Shown here: piece after piece, positions 1 to 10,267 of the stretch
How positions within the stretch are numbered: position 1 is the stretch's first letter
How the letters are laid out: each line of letters starts with the position of its first letter
DNA from: Ligustrum vulgare
Taxonomy: Eukaryota > Streptophyta > Magnoliopsida > Lamiales > Oleaceae
Direction of reading: 5' to 3'
NCBI GenBank assembly: GCA_963555705.1
Contig: OY743187.1
Span: 12,786,133 to 12,850,132 of the forward strand
Length of the DNA: 64,000 nt
Notes under the pieces: generated by a model
What the model was told of the DNA's origin: nothing
Seen by the model: the letters and a program-made list of their open reading frames with translations, nothing else
Database searches by the model: none
Made by a program: the position numbers and the translations under genes

Positions 1-33
1 CAATTCCTCTTTTGGAATCACGAGGCCCTTCTC

Positions 34-760
34 TTAACCTCGTTCTCCTTTTGCAACTTCTTGCTCGCCCCCCTCTATCTCTTTTCTCTCAAGCTCGGTT
101 ACTTCCTCTAACTCAAGATTTTCTAGCTCATCCACCTCTTCAATTTTTTTTCTTTCAAATTCAACCACATCTTCTACCTCCACATTTGTATCATTAATTT
201 CATGCACTCCCTCAAAGATATTCAAATGTGGATCTACCAATTCAACGCTCAAATCTTGAACTTCTACCCCAACTTCCAATTCTTCATCAAATTTTGGAGT
301 TGTTCACCTAACTCCACATTTTCAACTCCTACCACAAAGGTTGGGGTCTCTTCAACTAATTCATGTCTCAAGCCTCCCTCATTCTTTTCAACTTTCATAT
401 CTCGAGGCTCAACATGATTTTCACTCTCTTCTAACCATCTAATTACCGCCTTTCGTTTCTCCTCCTTCTTTCGCAATTTAGCCAAATATTTTCTTTCTAC
501 CTCCAGTTCACACCTCAATCTTTCCTCATAAATTTCTTTTTGAATCTTCAAAATTGCCTTAGGATCAATCTCGACCCCTCTCTTAACTCCGATTCCATCC
601 CTAGGTTTATGATAACGCCTATATTGACTTCATCACTACGGTTTACTTAAGATCGCCAATTTTTCAATTTCCCTTCCCTTTCATCTAGTTTATCCAACCT
701 CACCAAAACATCATTCAACAATCTCCACATACGATCTTTATCATTATCTTTCCCCCTTCT
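34..760 (-). pseudogene. Charged coiled-coil leader ORF of element A (gag-like position)
   Basis: The minus strand from about 760 encodes a peptide with MWRLLNDVLVRLDKLDERE, then after stops and frame changes a highly charged stretch rich in Glu, Lys and Arg (551-264), then a Glu/Val/Leu-rich stretch (279-34). The pieces are in different frames, so at least two frameshifts separate them. The position directly behind the primer site suggests a gag or extra ORF, but no retrotransposon gag motif or zinc knuckle is recognisable. The heptad-like charge pattern suggests coiled coil. Between 761 and 1191 there is only AT-rich leader with a poly-T run near 870-890. Confidence 0.4.
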
Positions 761-1191
761 AGATAGATATTTTCTTGAAAATTGGACATTATAGAATTTA
801 TGTAGAACGGAATGGAAAAGAACAATAAACAAAGAATCAAGAAATTCAAGAAAGTGGTTCTTGAATGGACTCTTTTTTTTTTTTTTTTTTTGAATTTTGG
901 ATGAATTTTCGGAATAAATAAAAAAAATATTTTTTTTTATAAATCCGAAAATTCTACAACGAACACGAAAAAACAAACATAACTTAATTTGGATAAGAAT
1001 TAAGCAAAACAAACACTTTTGAAAAATTTTTTTGAACGATTTTCTGGATTTAAAGACTCAACAAACTTAAGAACACGAAGAACGCCAAAAACTGAAAACA
1101 AAACACTCAACAAGATATGGATGATTTTTATGGGACTCGATGATAAACATAAAAATCAAACTGGATAGAAAAAACCTGAATTCAGAGTCCA

Positions 1192-1203
1192 GCTCTGATA
1201 CCA
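1192..1203 (-). other. Primer-binding site of element A (tRNA-iMet)
   Basis: The minus strand reads tggtatcagagc, complementary to the 3' end of plant initiator tRNA-Met including CCA. It lies two bases inside the LTR, as expected for a minus-strand primer site. Confidence 0.85.
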
Positions 1204-1205
1204 GA

Positions 1206-2027
1206 TGATAAGGTTCGAAGCGCGGAAGAAACGTCGGAAAGTTCCAAACTCAGGTTGTGGTTGGACGGATGAATCATGATTCGATATTCACGACGCGATG
1301 GCTCGACGATGCGGAATAAAGAACCACGACTTTCGAAACGCCACAAGGATTTGTCCAATCTCCCTGATAAGTTTCTGGTTTTGAACGCCACAAATATTCT
1401 CAAGAAATATTTGATAAGTTCGGTAATTGAACGCCACAAGAAATATTCTTGATAAGTTCGAAAACATAGGAATCCACCTATATCTTTTATTGAATACTCA
1501 ATAAAAACTGTTTATATCAAAATCAAAGTCTAAATTACAATGAATGGAAAAAGTGTATAAATAAGAAAACAGAAACCCTAGCCACTAATTGACTCAAAAT
1601 AGAATTCTAATTAAGCTAAAATACTAAAATAGACAAATAACCTAAAAACCAAAAAGGAAACAAAATAATTAAAAATCCTCAAAATCAGGCCGCTACTCAG
1701 TTACGACCGTAAATATTGGGCTTACGGCCGTAAGCCCCTCTCTGGTCCAAAACTAATACTGCAGTTACGGCCGTGATGAATTTGATTACGGTCGTATGTC
1801 ACGTTCTGCCCAAAAGTTGCGATAGTTGTGTTACGGCCGTAATTCCAAAGGTTACGGCCATAAAAGGCCTGCTGCTTAATTCTTTGGTTCTTTTCGACAC
1901 AGTTTGATCTTCAAAGCTTGTTGAACCTGCTGAATTCTTATTCTGGCTTGAATATTTAAATTTTCTCGTCAATCCTGCTATGACTCCGATTGTCGAGGGT
2001 CCGGAACACATCAAGTGATCCTCATCA
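1206..2027 (-). repeat. 5' LTR of element A (822 bp)
   Basis: Read on the minus strand it begins tgatgagg and ends ccttatca, an 8-bp terminal inverted repeat with one mismatch. The inner end is 2 bases from the primer-binding site, which fixes it. The outer end falls exactly where the integrase reading frame of the neighbouring Gypsy element stops. The second LTR is not in the window. Confidence 0.78.
1701..1863. repeat. Six copies of a 12-bp palindrome (ttacggccgtaa) in the LTR U3
   Basis: Copies start at 1701, 1722, 1765, 1786, 1831 and 1852. They form three pairs with 21-bp spacing inside each pair and 64-66 bp between pairs. Flanking bases show that the pairs are diverged tandem repeats of about 65 bp in which the palindromes are the best-kept part. 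The array is 165-327 bp into the LTR, where U3 enhancers lie in plant retrotransposons. Binding-site function is inferred. Confidence 0.7.
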
Positions 2028-2520
2028 GGGGTTCTGCCTCGAACCACTTAGTGAAGTAGTCAATTGCTACTATTGCGAAACTGTTGTTACCAGTGCCTCG
2101 GGGCATAGGACCAATAATATTGACTCCCCACTCTGCGAAAGGCCAGGGGCTGGTTACCATAGTCAATTCATGATGAGGCTGATGCGGTATGGTTGCATGT
2201 CTCTAGCATTTATCGCATCTGCGGACGAAGTTGTGAGAATCCTTTCGCATTGTTGGCCAAAAATAACCTTGTTTGAGGGCTTTCCGAGCCAATGATAATG
2301 CTCCAGCGTGGTTGCCACAAATGCCTTCGTGGATTTCTTCCATTATATACAGTCCTTCTTTCGGCCCCATGCACCGTAACAAAGGAGAAGTGTAACTCCG
2401 TTTGTAGAGCAGATCATCCAGGAGGACAAAATTTGTGGCATACCTTTGCAATTTTCGAGTTGCTTCTGGCTCGTCGGTAGAGTTTGATGTTTTAAGTAGG
2501 CCAGAATGGGATTCATCCAA
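2028..2520 (-). pseudogene. Gypsy integrase, N-terminal and start of catalytic domain, truncated
   Basis: The minus strand from 2520 encodes the HHCC zinc-binding domain: CGNHAG, then KALKQGYFWPT, ending in RRCDKC. After an in-frame TAG near 2203 the core domain begins with WPFAEWGVNIIGPMPRGTGN and AIVAIDYFTKWFEAEPL, the region of the first catalytic Asp of the D,D-35-E core. It ends at 2028 where LTR A is inserted. Integrase joins retroelement cDNA to chromosomal DNA; this copy cannot, given the stop and the interruption. Confidence 0.9.
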
Positions 2521-3385
2521 GAGCCTTCTTCTTCTATTGCCAAAATCTCCGCTCCCTGTTCGATGGAAGAGATCGGCATATGCTCAATTGGAACCATGTT
2601 GAGGAGCTCGGCATCCTTACTGCTTGCTAGCTTAGACAAAGCATTTGCATTAGAATTCAGAGTTCTGGGAATATGTACCAGTTCAATTTTTTCGAAGTGG
2701 GCAGCTAAGTCCTTTACTTTCTTCAAGTATGCAATCATAGCTGGCTCTTTGGCAGAGAACTGTCCGTTAAATTGGCTTATGACAAGCTGCGAGTCACTGT
2801 TTGCCACTATTGACTTAATTTTTAGAGCTTTTGCAAGCCTTAATCCAGCTAGGAGCACTTCATATTCTGCAACATTATTCGAGGCCTTAAAGCCAAAGCG
2901 AATAGCGCTATGCAGCTTGTGTCCTTCCGGGCTCACCAACAGTATCCCCGCCCCGGATCTTTCTTCCGCGGAGGACCCATCAACGAACAGTTTCCACTCA
3001 AGGCTATTATCCATGCCACCAATCATCTCAACCTCAGGTGGATGCGTAAACTCAACTATGAAATCTGCTAACGCTTGGCACTTTATAGACGTCCGAGGCC
3101 CATAATGCAGATCGTATTGGCTAATTTCTATCACCCATTTCATTAACCTTCCCAATACATCTGGTTTCTGTAATACCCGTCTCATAGGAAAGTCTGTGAG
3201 AACATGGATGGACTGCGACTGAAAGTAGGGGAGGAGTTTGCAAGCCGCAGTAATCAATGCTAGAGCAAGTTTTTCCATGTCTGGGTATCGTGTTTCTGCA
3301 TCCAGCATGGGTTTGCTTACACAATACACCGGAAGCTGATTCCCATTCTCCTCTCTGACCAATACTGAGCTGACAACCTCCTTTC
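2476..3385 (-). pseudogene. Gypsy RNase H plus archaeal-type second RNase H (Tat)
   Basis: A long minus-strand frame (3362 downward) starts in the classical RNase H region (VREENGNQLPVYCVSK, then ETRYPDMEKLALAL) and continues into an aRNH domain: FVDGSSAEERSGAGILL, NNVAEYEVLLAGL, NSDSQLV and NANALSKLAS, which supply the Asp/Glu/Asp residues of the fold. RNase H removes RNA from the hybrid during reverse transcription. The extra aRNH domain marks Tat elements. The frame is lost near 2475, where the linker to integrase continues in another frame. Confidence 0.88.
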
Positions 3386-4240
3386 AGGTTGGCAAAAGCT
3401 TGCTCACATTTCGGGGTCCATTGAAATCGTTTCCCTCCCTTCAAGACCTTAAAAAATGGCAAGCATTTATCAGTGGACCTGGAAACGAATCGATTTAAGG
3501 CCGCAATTCTTCCAGTTAAGCTTTGCACTTCTTTTGGGCTCTGAGGAGAGCGCATGTCAAGTAAAGCTTTTATTTTATCCGGATTAGCTTCAATCCCTCT
3601 CTTGTTTACCATAAATCCAAGAAACTTTCCAGATGCTACCCCAAAAGCGCATTTTGCGGGGTTGAGCTTCATCCGATATTTCCTCAAAATGTGAAAGGCC
3701 TCTGATAAATGACAGATATGCTCTGCGGCGTCCATACTTTTGACCAGCATGTCATCGACATATACTTCCATGGTGCTTCCTAACTGCTCTGAAAACATAC
3801 GATTTACCAACCTCTGGTAGGTGGCCCCCGCATTTTTTAACCAAACGACATGGCTTTATAACAATAAAGCCCCCTATCCGTGATAAACGAGGTGTGCTCC
3901 TCATCCGAATCATGCATGGGGGTCTGGTTATACCCGGAGTATGCATCCATAAAGCTCAGCATTTCATGTCCCGCTGTAGAATCGACTAATTGATCAATTC
4001 GAGGCAGAGGGAAATTGTCTTTTGGACATGCCTGGTTTAAATTCGTAAAATCAATACATACTCTCAATTTCCCATTCTGCTTGGGAACCAAAATAGGGTT
4101 TGACACCCACTTCGGATACCGAGATTCTCTGATGAAGCCATTTTTCAATAGCTTCACCACCTCTTCTTTCAATGCCTCATATTTATCCGAACTTATTGGC
4201 CTCCTCTTCTTCCTGTGCCCAGAGCTTCTTGGATCAAGTT
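3386..4240 (-). pseudogene. Gypsy reverse transcriptase, frameshifted and internally deleted
   Basis: The minus strand encodes SNPILVPKQNGKLRVCIDFT, PRIDQLVDSTAG, FMDAYSGYNQ (first catalytic Asp), then LKNAGATYQRL and the YVDDM active-site loop, followed by LNPAKCAFGV and FLGFMV. A one-base loss near 3837 shifts the frame just before LKNAG. Near 3386 the text jumps from the QAFANLK region to VVSSVLVREENG, so roughly thirty residues between RT and RNase H are missing. The family makes DNA from element RNA in cytoplasmic particles; this copy is inactive. Confidence 0.92.
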
Positions 4241-4990
4241 GGAGCCTGTGACAAGTCACTTTAGGATCAATTTCGATCATGTCATCATGTTTCCATGCGA
4301 ATACATCAAGATTTTCAAACAAGAAGCTTTTCAGTTGATCTTTGCATTCAATTGGCGAATCTAATCCAATCTGTAACTCCTTGATTGGATCAAGTGGATC
4401 AACACAGGAGCATTCCAACCTTTCAGCTGGGGTGGAGCAACTCTCTTCGGTCATTCTTGGATCCAAGTTTGCTAGATCCTCTTCCAGTGTCATTGTGACA
4501 TCTTCAATTTCTGAGGGCCCTTCACCCAATCTTTCAGGGTCTGGAGCATCCTCGGCCAGTGCCATATCACTAATCATGTTTAAGCTCTGGTCTTGAAACT
4601 TTTGGATAGCGTTTGTGTAACAGGCTCGTGATTCAGTTTGGCACCCCCTAACATTCGCTACACCATGCTCCATTGGGAATTTCATGCAAATATACTTTGT
4701 ATGAGTTGCAGCCCCCAAGTCAATGAGATCCTGCCTCCCAATTGAGCTGTGATAGGAGGAGGTTTTGTCCACACTTAAGAACTCCATGGGTATTCTAGAG
4801 AGAGTGGGAGCTTGCCCTACTTCTATCATGAGGGTTATGTATCCTCTGGGGGTTATGCTATCTCCAGTGAATCCATATATTGGATCTGGGACTGAATAAG
4901 TGGGGTACTAATCCCCATCTTATCAAAAGTTACTCCATAAATCACGTTTACCGAGGCACCATCATCTACCAACATCCGTGACACTCTATT
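4240..4990 (-). pseudogene. Gypsy aspartic protease and linker to RT
   Basis: The minus strand near 4990-4920 reads VSRMLVDDGASVNVIYGVTF, the retropepsin active-site loop (D-D-G-A instead of the usual D-S/T-G). It is followed by the protease body and an acidic linker, including SFLFENLDVFAWKHDDM, that leads to RT. The frame changes between the gag segment ending near 4966 and this motif. The protease cleaves the Gag-Pol precursor. Confidence 0.82.
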
Positions 4991-7165
4991 CCAGCCACCA
5001 CTACCCGAATAACCAGCGCGTCATTATGCGGGAAATGTACCCTAATAGCGTCATCCTGGGTAAACATGATAGGTTCTGTCCTGGTCATCCCAGTAGGATG
5101 AGAATGGATGTAATAATTCACATTAGCGGGCTGTTTAGCCTCTCTGATGTACCGTTTTTGGGAGTTATTAGTGCTCCCACTGGGATGGGGGCCTCCCAAT
5201 ATCGTGACAATCTCGCGAATCGGCGGATCATTTGTAGGCATAGGTGGTTCTCTTGTATTTTTAGCATGTGCCTGGGGGTTATTCCGGTCCTTGCTTCTAT
5301 CTCTTTGACGACCATCAATCCTTTCTTTTGTTGGGTTTTTCCATGGAGCCCGCCTATCAGCTCGACTGAACTTTTGGTTATTTGTCCTTTGCGTTTTCCC
5401 TTTGTCAAGGGAGAAAGCACCTCCCTTCCTTTCTTGTGCCTTTTGGTCTGCTAACATGTGGATTTCCCTATAGTCTTCCGTTGCATGGCCATAATACCTA
5501 TGGTACGCGCAGTAAACCCCAATCATAGGTTGTTTTCCACTTCGTCTACTTTCCATTCTTCCAAAGGTCGTGGGAGGATTCGGGGTAGGCACAGTGGAGT
5601 GTAAATTGGGATAGTCTCTGTAATCTCAACTGCATAACTGGATCCAATTCCCGAAAATGGACGTGGCGCACCACCGCGGTTACTGCTGAACCTATCCTTG
5701 TTGCCTCCTTTCCTCTGGTTCGATTCATTGGGGTACCCAATATTTTATCTCCCTTGAGGAAGATTATCCCTGGCCCTAGCCATCTCTTCTGAGAAGATCT
5801 CCTCCTCCATCAAATCTACTAGAGCATTGTAATCCCTTGTCTTTCTGCTTCGGACATCCCTCCAGAACATGCTTGTCATGTCTAGGCCCCCTTTTAATGC
5901 AGAAAACATCTCTGCCTCGGTGATTTTTTCACAAATGGGCATTTTTTCTGTAAACCGAGCTAGGTAGCTCTTTAAAGACTCTTCCCTTCCTTGCCTTATA
6001 TCTTGAAGGTGTTGGAGTGGGAGCTGGCCGGGCCTGGAGGAAACAAAGTCATTTTTGAATGCTATCTTCAAATCTCTCCAACTGTGGATGCTACCTAGAG
6101 GGAGTTTTTATACCATCGTATTGCACTTCCCTCAAGTGTTAAAGCAAATGCTTTGCATTTCAGCGCCGGAATGGCTCCTGATATTTCCATACTGGCTCGA
6201 TAATTTAACAGGTGATCGTCGGGGTCACCTCTGCCAGCTTACTTCGTTATTTCGGGCATTTCGAAGTCATGAGGCATTGGGCACTTTTGGACGCCCTTCG
6301 TAAGAGGGCTTATTTCCTCTTTATCATCCAGCTCGTATGACGGTAATTCACTGTTCTCACCATGGTCGGAATTCACCGCGTCATGATATTGGTCATAAGG
6401 CGACTGAAAGTAATCCGCCCCTGTGGTGGCAAAACTTGGCCGTAGTTTGGCTTCTGAAAGGTCGGACGACCTCCTTGAGTTGGGGTCCGAGCTGCTTCTG
6501 CCCTTCTCTCCTGCCTATTTCTAGGTTCATGGGTGGGGCTCAATGTTCCTGCCCCTGCACCATATCTATCTTTATGCATTTGGCTTCGTGCAAGGGCTTC
6601 TTCAGCCCGTCGCTCCCGCCTATTTCTAGGCAGAGCCGCATCATGTCGACCTTGATCACTTCGGCCTCCTTGTTTGCCCCTGAATAGACCCCCTATTCGG
6701 CTAAAAACACTGCCGAACTTTGAGGGAGAGGCTTATGGTTGCTAGGTGGATGACCCTGTTCTCTTGGTGCTTCGTGCACTGGGTCTTCTTTGTCAAAAGG
6801 AACAGATTCCACCTCGTCATTATTTGCAGATCCTAGTAATAATACGAGGCAGTGGCCGCATCAGATGGTGAGTAATGTAGCCGCGAGTACTGCGGCGGCA
6901 TCATGGGTTCGTTTATAACATACCCTCTAGCCATATAGGCATTCATCGCAACGATTTGTTCTATCTGATGTTTCTACATTTTAAACATCTGGGCCGCCAT
7001 GCGAGTCATATCTCGCAGCATGCGACGATTTCGGTGCTGACGTGGAGGGTTAGGTTGGGCCACACCTTCATTTGTGTTCTCACGAGGCCTCTGGGGAGCC
7101 TCCTCCTCGCTGCGTTGTTCATCTCTACTCCTACGATGATTAACATCATCGTCACTTTCATTCAT
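4966..7165 (-). pseudogene. Gypsy Tat gag, broken by stops and frameshifts
   Basis: The start is the ATG at 7165 (MNESDDDVNHRRS), first after the leader repeats; the frame stops after MAAQMFKM near 6974. The capsid core is at 6230-5745 (EISGAIPALKCKAFAL, LEGSAIRWYKNSL, RQGREESLKSYLARF), typical of the Retrotrans_gag domain. A zinc-knuckle relic lies in 5592-4966 (YCAYHRYYGHATEDY); the last Cys of the usual C-H-H-C set reads Tyr. A basic Arg/Lys/Asn-rich tail follows. Gag forms the particle and packages RNA. At least two frame breaks, for example near 6100 and 5700, are visible. Confidence 0.85.
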
Positions 7166-7217
7166 GTTGATAGAAATTTCTTAGTTCTATCTTTTCTTTC
7201 AAGGATAGGTGAATTTT

Positions 7218-7375
7218 TATCTCAAAGCTTCAAGCCTTTTTCCAGGTTAGTAAACTTATATTTCAAAGTTTCAAGCATTTTCCAAGGTTAATAAACTTAT
7301 ATTTCAAAGTTTCAAGCCTTTTTCAAGGTTAATAAAATTATATTTCAAAGTTTCAAGCCTTTTTCCAAGGGGTTC
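7218..7375. repeat. 41-bp tandem repeat, four copies, in the Tat leader
   Basis: Units start at 7218, 7259, 7300 and 7341, exactly 41 bp apart, each with the core tttcaaagtttcaagc followed by ttttccaaggttaata with small changes. They lie between the primer site and gag. Leader tandem repeats are common in Tat/Ogre elements; a packaging or translation role is only a guess. Confidence 0.85.
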
Positions 7376-7478
7376 TTGTAGTTCTTCACTTTTTTCCAAA
7401 AGGTTACCCACCATTTTTCAAAGTTTTTATATAACTTTTTACCACGCATTTTCATGGTTAGAAGTATGGTTTCCCACA

Positions 7479-7488
7479 AACGGCGCCA
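7479..7488 (-). other. Primer-binding site of the Tat element
   Basis: The minus strand reads tggcgccgtt followed by tgtggga. The first ten bases match the complement of the 3' end of plant tRNA-Asp; the rest follows the Tat-type variant. It is three bases from the LTR end. Confidence 0.8.
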
Positions 7489-7491
7489 AAA

Positions 7492-8219
7492 TGTTGACCA
7501 CAAAATCCGCCAGGACCCTAGATCAACACGTCTCAGCTCCTCCCTCTTGAACATGTGGATCTCCTGTGCACTATGACAAACAATCAGCTTGTAAAGTGGG
7601 TCGAGGTGGCTCCCGTTTGCACTGCGATGCCTAAGTCAATACTCATTCTTAAGTAAATATATTATGAGTGTTGGAAATATAAGTGTGTAAAAGAGAGAAA
7701 AGGGAGTGAGAGTAAAAATATTCAGTTAGTGTATTGAATTACCAACATTTTCCTTGGAGGCAAGTGTGCTCTATTTATAGGAGAAGTTATAGTCTTAGAT
7801 GAAGACACGTGATGGACTTTACATGTGTCTTCACCCTAGCCGCTGGAGAGGTAAACCAATTTCTTGGAAGTAATCATTGCTACTTTCGGTAGGGGATGGT
7901 TTCCTGTCATATCTTTCATAAAGGTAACCTCTTATCAGGCCACAGTAAGCTGGGGAAAGCTGTACGTTTCTGACACTCTCTGTTGTCCCATCATATATCC
8001 GAGGCGTTACCACAGGGTACCCCGGTTTGTTACAAACTGGTTCGGATAGAGAGGTTCCCCGCGGAGTTCCACCACGGCAGTTGACCCAAAGATAAACCCT
8101 AAGGTCGGGTCATATGCTAAGGCCCATTGGGCCTCTATTGAGCCCCCTGGTGATCCATTGGGCCCTCTATTGAGCCCCCCTGGTGATCCATTGGGCTGCT
8201 TTTGGACAGGGTCTCAACA
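7492..8219 (-). repeat. 5' LTR of the Tat element (728 bp)
   Basis: The minus strand begins tgttga and ends tcaaca, a perfect 6-bp terminal inverted repeat, next to the primer site. Near its outer end a short unit (ccattgggcctctattgagccccctggtgat) is tandemly repeated about twice (8126-8190). A related solo LTR occurs at 11568-12274. Confidence 0.88.
7771..7779 (-). promoter_or_regulatory. TATA box of the Tat LTR
   Basis: The minus strand reads tataaatag followed by agcacacttgcctcc. The same block is kept in the solo LTR at 11844-11852, which supports it as the LTR core promoter. Confidence 0.7.
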
Positions 8220-9051
8220 TAGGCAATGAAAAATCAACCGTCTTAAAATAATACATTGACAAGTTTGGTAGAAACCAGATCAATGGAAGCTTTACAACTC
8301 TACAAGAGTTGTGCATAGCCAGGAATTGCCTCACATGCCAACAGAATTGATGGACGGGTGGAAGCTACTTGATAAGATGGAATCTGCTTTAATGAAACAA
8401 AGCAGTACAATGTAGGGGCCATGTGAAGACTGAAAATAATAGAGGGATACGTGTCCCTATAATGTAGCCATGTGAAGATAATGGAGGGACATGTGTCCCT
8501 ATGATGTAATATAAAAATGTAAAATTGAATCTGATTATTGAAGCCAGTGATGTAAGAAATGACGAAATTGTATTTCATATAGTATTATAACAGAAGCCTT
8601 CTAGCTAGAGAAAAGGTAGAGATCACTTGAGCACTCAGTTTGTGATAAACCCAAAAAAATCATCCGTCTTTGAAAAATTCTCATACCAATCTTGTGTCAA
8701 TCTTCATATTATCAGTAAAATCTCAATCTACTTATCAAATTATGATGAGTTTCTAAATTCCTGTCTTCTAAATCCTATTCCCAAAAAGAAGATATATTAT
8801 TAAGAAAACTCCTTACACTTTGTCCTAAAATATTTTCCATCTAAAATGTTATACAGTGAAGGCATATATATTCAGGTTTAGCTAATAACCCGTGAAGGCA
8901 GGAGGCCATTGAAGGGTGTGAAACAGAAATCTATAAGCCTGAAGGTCACTAACAATAGAAGGAAAATACAAAGGTACTGAGAACAGGAAAAAATGTTAGT
9001 ATTCTTAATATATCTATCTTTACGGAATTAGGAGGAAGAAGAGCTTTTAAC
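8220..9051 (+). other. Leader or promoter-like region upstream of the small-ORF cluster
   Basis: No gene is visible in these 830 bases. A 49-bp direct repeat (starts 8419 and 8468) carries an imperfect 16-bp palindrome, agggatacgtgtccct and agggacatgtgtccct. A TGACG motif occurs near 8560. Such motifs occur in plant and pararetroviral promoters; promoter function for the ORFs downstream is inferred. Confidence 0.35.
8419..8514 (+). repeat. 49-bp direct repeat with 16-bp near-palindrome
   Basis: Two units start with ccatgtgaaga at 8419 and 8468 and contain the near-palindromes at 8443-8458 and 8485-8500, each followed by ctat(a/g)atgta. Confidence 0.75.
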
Positions 9052-9417
9052 ATGACAAAATTCAGAATTATTAAGTTTAATTATCAAAACAGTCCTGATA
9101 AGGATGAATATCGTATCATAATTGAACATTTATTCATACATAAATAATTTACTAGAACAAATAATGAAATAAAAAAGTTATATCATATTTATATGTCATG
9201 TTTTTCAGTTATCTTTCCAACATTAAAAAGATTATTAGGATTAGAAATTACAAAATCAATTATTTATTTTTGGCTTGATAGTGATAGTATTGAAATAAAT
9301 AATAAATTATATTTAGGATATGTCATTAGTAGCGATAATGATTATGATCCTGTAATAGATTATGACAGTGATGGAAGAGACGAGTCTTTCTTTACCAGTT
9401 TTAAAACAAAATGTTAA
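9052..9417 (+). pseudogene. Small ORF 1, 121 codons with one in-frame stop
   Basis: The frame opens with ATG at 9052 (MTKFRIIKFNYQNSPDKDEY) and continues to 9417, with a TAA at 9145-9147. The downstream part can also be read from the Met at 9193 (74 residues), ending in an acidic stretch (SSDNDYDPVIDYDSDGRDES). I do not recognise the family. The single stop in an otherwise long frame suggests a decayed gene of about 14 kDa. Confidence 0.4.
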
Positions 9418-9421
9418 TATC

Positions 9422-9598
9422 ATGAATGAAAGAAATTATATCATGAAAATACTCAGATCTAAGAGAGGTCCATACAAAGTTAAAAAGAATGTGAAAAGTT
9501 AGAAAGGTATTGAATATGAGAATGAAATTGATAAAATAGGATATCAAGAGCAACTCTATGCATTACAAGAGATATTAAAAGTTTTAAAGAAAATTTGA
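9422..9598 (+). pseudogene. Small ORF 2, 58 codons with one in-frame stop
   Basis: ATG at 9422 lies 4 bases behind the stop of ORF 1. A basic N-terminus (ILRSKRGPYKVKKNVK) is followed by a TAG at 9500-9502 and then a helical-looking acidic/basic segment to the TGA at 9596. Family unknown. Confidence 0.3.
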
Positions 9599-9633
9599 TA
9601 TAAAACTTTGTTAGATGTACTGTAAGATCTATA

Positions 9634-9792
9634 ATGATACAAGATATTCAAAATATAATTGATAAATTAGAAAAGAAAAAGAAAAATATTTCAAAATATA
9701 ATATACCATTTGAACCAAGCATAGATATCATGGCTGACATAATCAATTCCCAAACACTGATAAAATTTGAAAAGTTACTTGAAACTTTATAA
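9634..9792 (+). CDS. Small ORF 3, 52 aa, unknown
   Basis: MIQDIQNIIDKLEKKKKNIS and a hydrophilic, probably helical remainder. It ends 27 bases before the preferred start of ORF 4. No motif is recognised; called mainly because it fits the head-to-tail series. Confidence 0.3.
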   Translation: MIQDIQNIIDKLEKKKKNISKYNIPFEPSIDIMADIINSQTLIKFEKLLETL

Positions 9793-9819
9793 CTTCTTTT
9801 GTGTTTTACAGTATATAAA

Positions 9820-10038
9820 ATGTCAGGATATACTATTAAAGAATTAGATAATTTGTTAGAAAGAATAATGGAAAAAATAGATAACATTATATCTCAATTA
9901 ATAAATATCGATGAGTCATCCGAACAGTATTATATACTTTCAGAAAACTATGATCAATATATTACAGATTATTCTGATATATTACATCTTGAAATAAATT
10001 TGGAAAATAAAATTATGATAAATACAGTTCAAACATAA
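9820..10038 (+). CDS. Small ORF 4, 72 aa, paralogue of ORF 5
   Basis: The preferred start is the second Met (9820), because MSGYTIKELDNLLERI then lines up with the start of ORF 5 (MTGYTIKGLYNLLEKL). The protein looks like a short coiled coil (heptad-like Leu/Ile) and ends with SENYDQYITDYSDIL, matched by LEKYEQYIADYSILL in ORF 5. Its stop overlaps the next start by one base. Family unknown; a tandem duplication is clear from the sequence. Confidence 0.45.
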   Translation: MSGYTIKELDNLLERIMEKIDNIISQLINIDESSEQYYILSENYDQYITDYSDILHLEINLENKIMINTVQT

Positions 10039-10208
10039 TGACAGGATATACTATCAAAGGACTATATAACCTTTTAGAAAAATTGAAAGATAAAATGGAA
10101 GATATTAAATATCAAATGAAAAATGAAAATATATTTTCTGAAAAATACAATAAACTTTTAGAAAAATACGAACAATATATTGCAGATTATTCTATTTTAC
10201 TAGACTAA
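10038..10208 (+). CDS. Small ORF 5, 56 aa, paralogue of ORF 4
   Basis: The ATG shares its A with the last base of the ORF 4 stop (taatg), an arrangement used for coupled or reinitiating translation. The peptide is a shorter, diverged copy of ORF 4 with the same start and the same Tyr-rich end. Confidence 0.42.
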   Translation: MTGYTIKGLYNLLEKLKDKMEDIKYQMKNENIFSEKYNKLLEKYEQYIADYSILLD

Positions 10209-10267
10209 ATAATGGACTTATATGCAAAAGTTTGTATAACAATTTATCAACTTGAAAGTTTAAATTT

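Larger units (their letters stand above)
1..2027 (-). mobile_element. LTR retrotransposon A: 5' LTR plus leader, runs off the left edge
   Basis: On the minus strand an LTR (1206-2027) is followed by a 2-base spacer, a tRNA-iMet primer site (1192-1203) and a leader with charged ORFs that continue past position 1. The element sits inside the integrase of a Tat-type Gypsy element; the expected 5-bp target duplicate would be ggggt at 2028-2032, but the partner copy lies outside the window. No reverse transcriptase is visible, so the lineage and autonomy are unknown. It is the younger of the two elements because it interrupts the other. Confidence 0.8.
2028..8219 (-). mobile_element. Ty3/Gypsy Tat-lineage retrotransposon, 5' LTR to truncated integrase
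   Basis: In minus-strand order: LTR (7492-8219), primer site, tandem-repeat leader, gag, protease, reverse transcriptase, RNase H, a second archaeal-type RNase H, and integrase cut at 2028 by element A. The gag-PR-RT-RH-aRH-INT order with two RNase H domains is the signature of the Tat branch. Several frameshifts, stops and a deletion show the copy is dead. The rest of integrase and the 3' LTR must lie left of the window. Confidence 0.9.

Noticed and set aside
2506..3105. 199-codon plus-strand frame
   Set aside because: Antisense shadow of the Gypsy RNase H frame.
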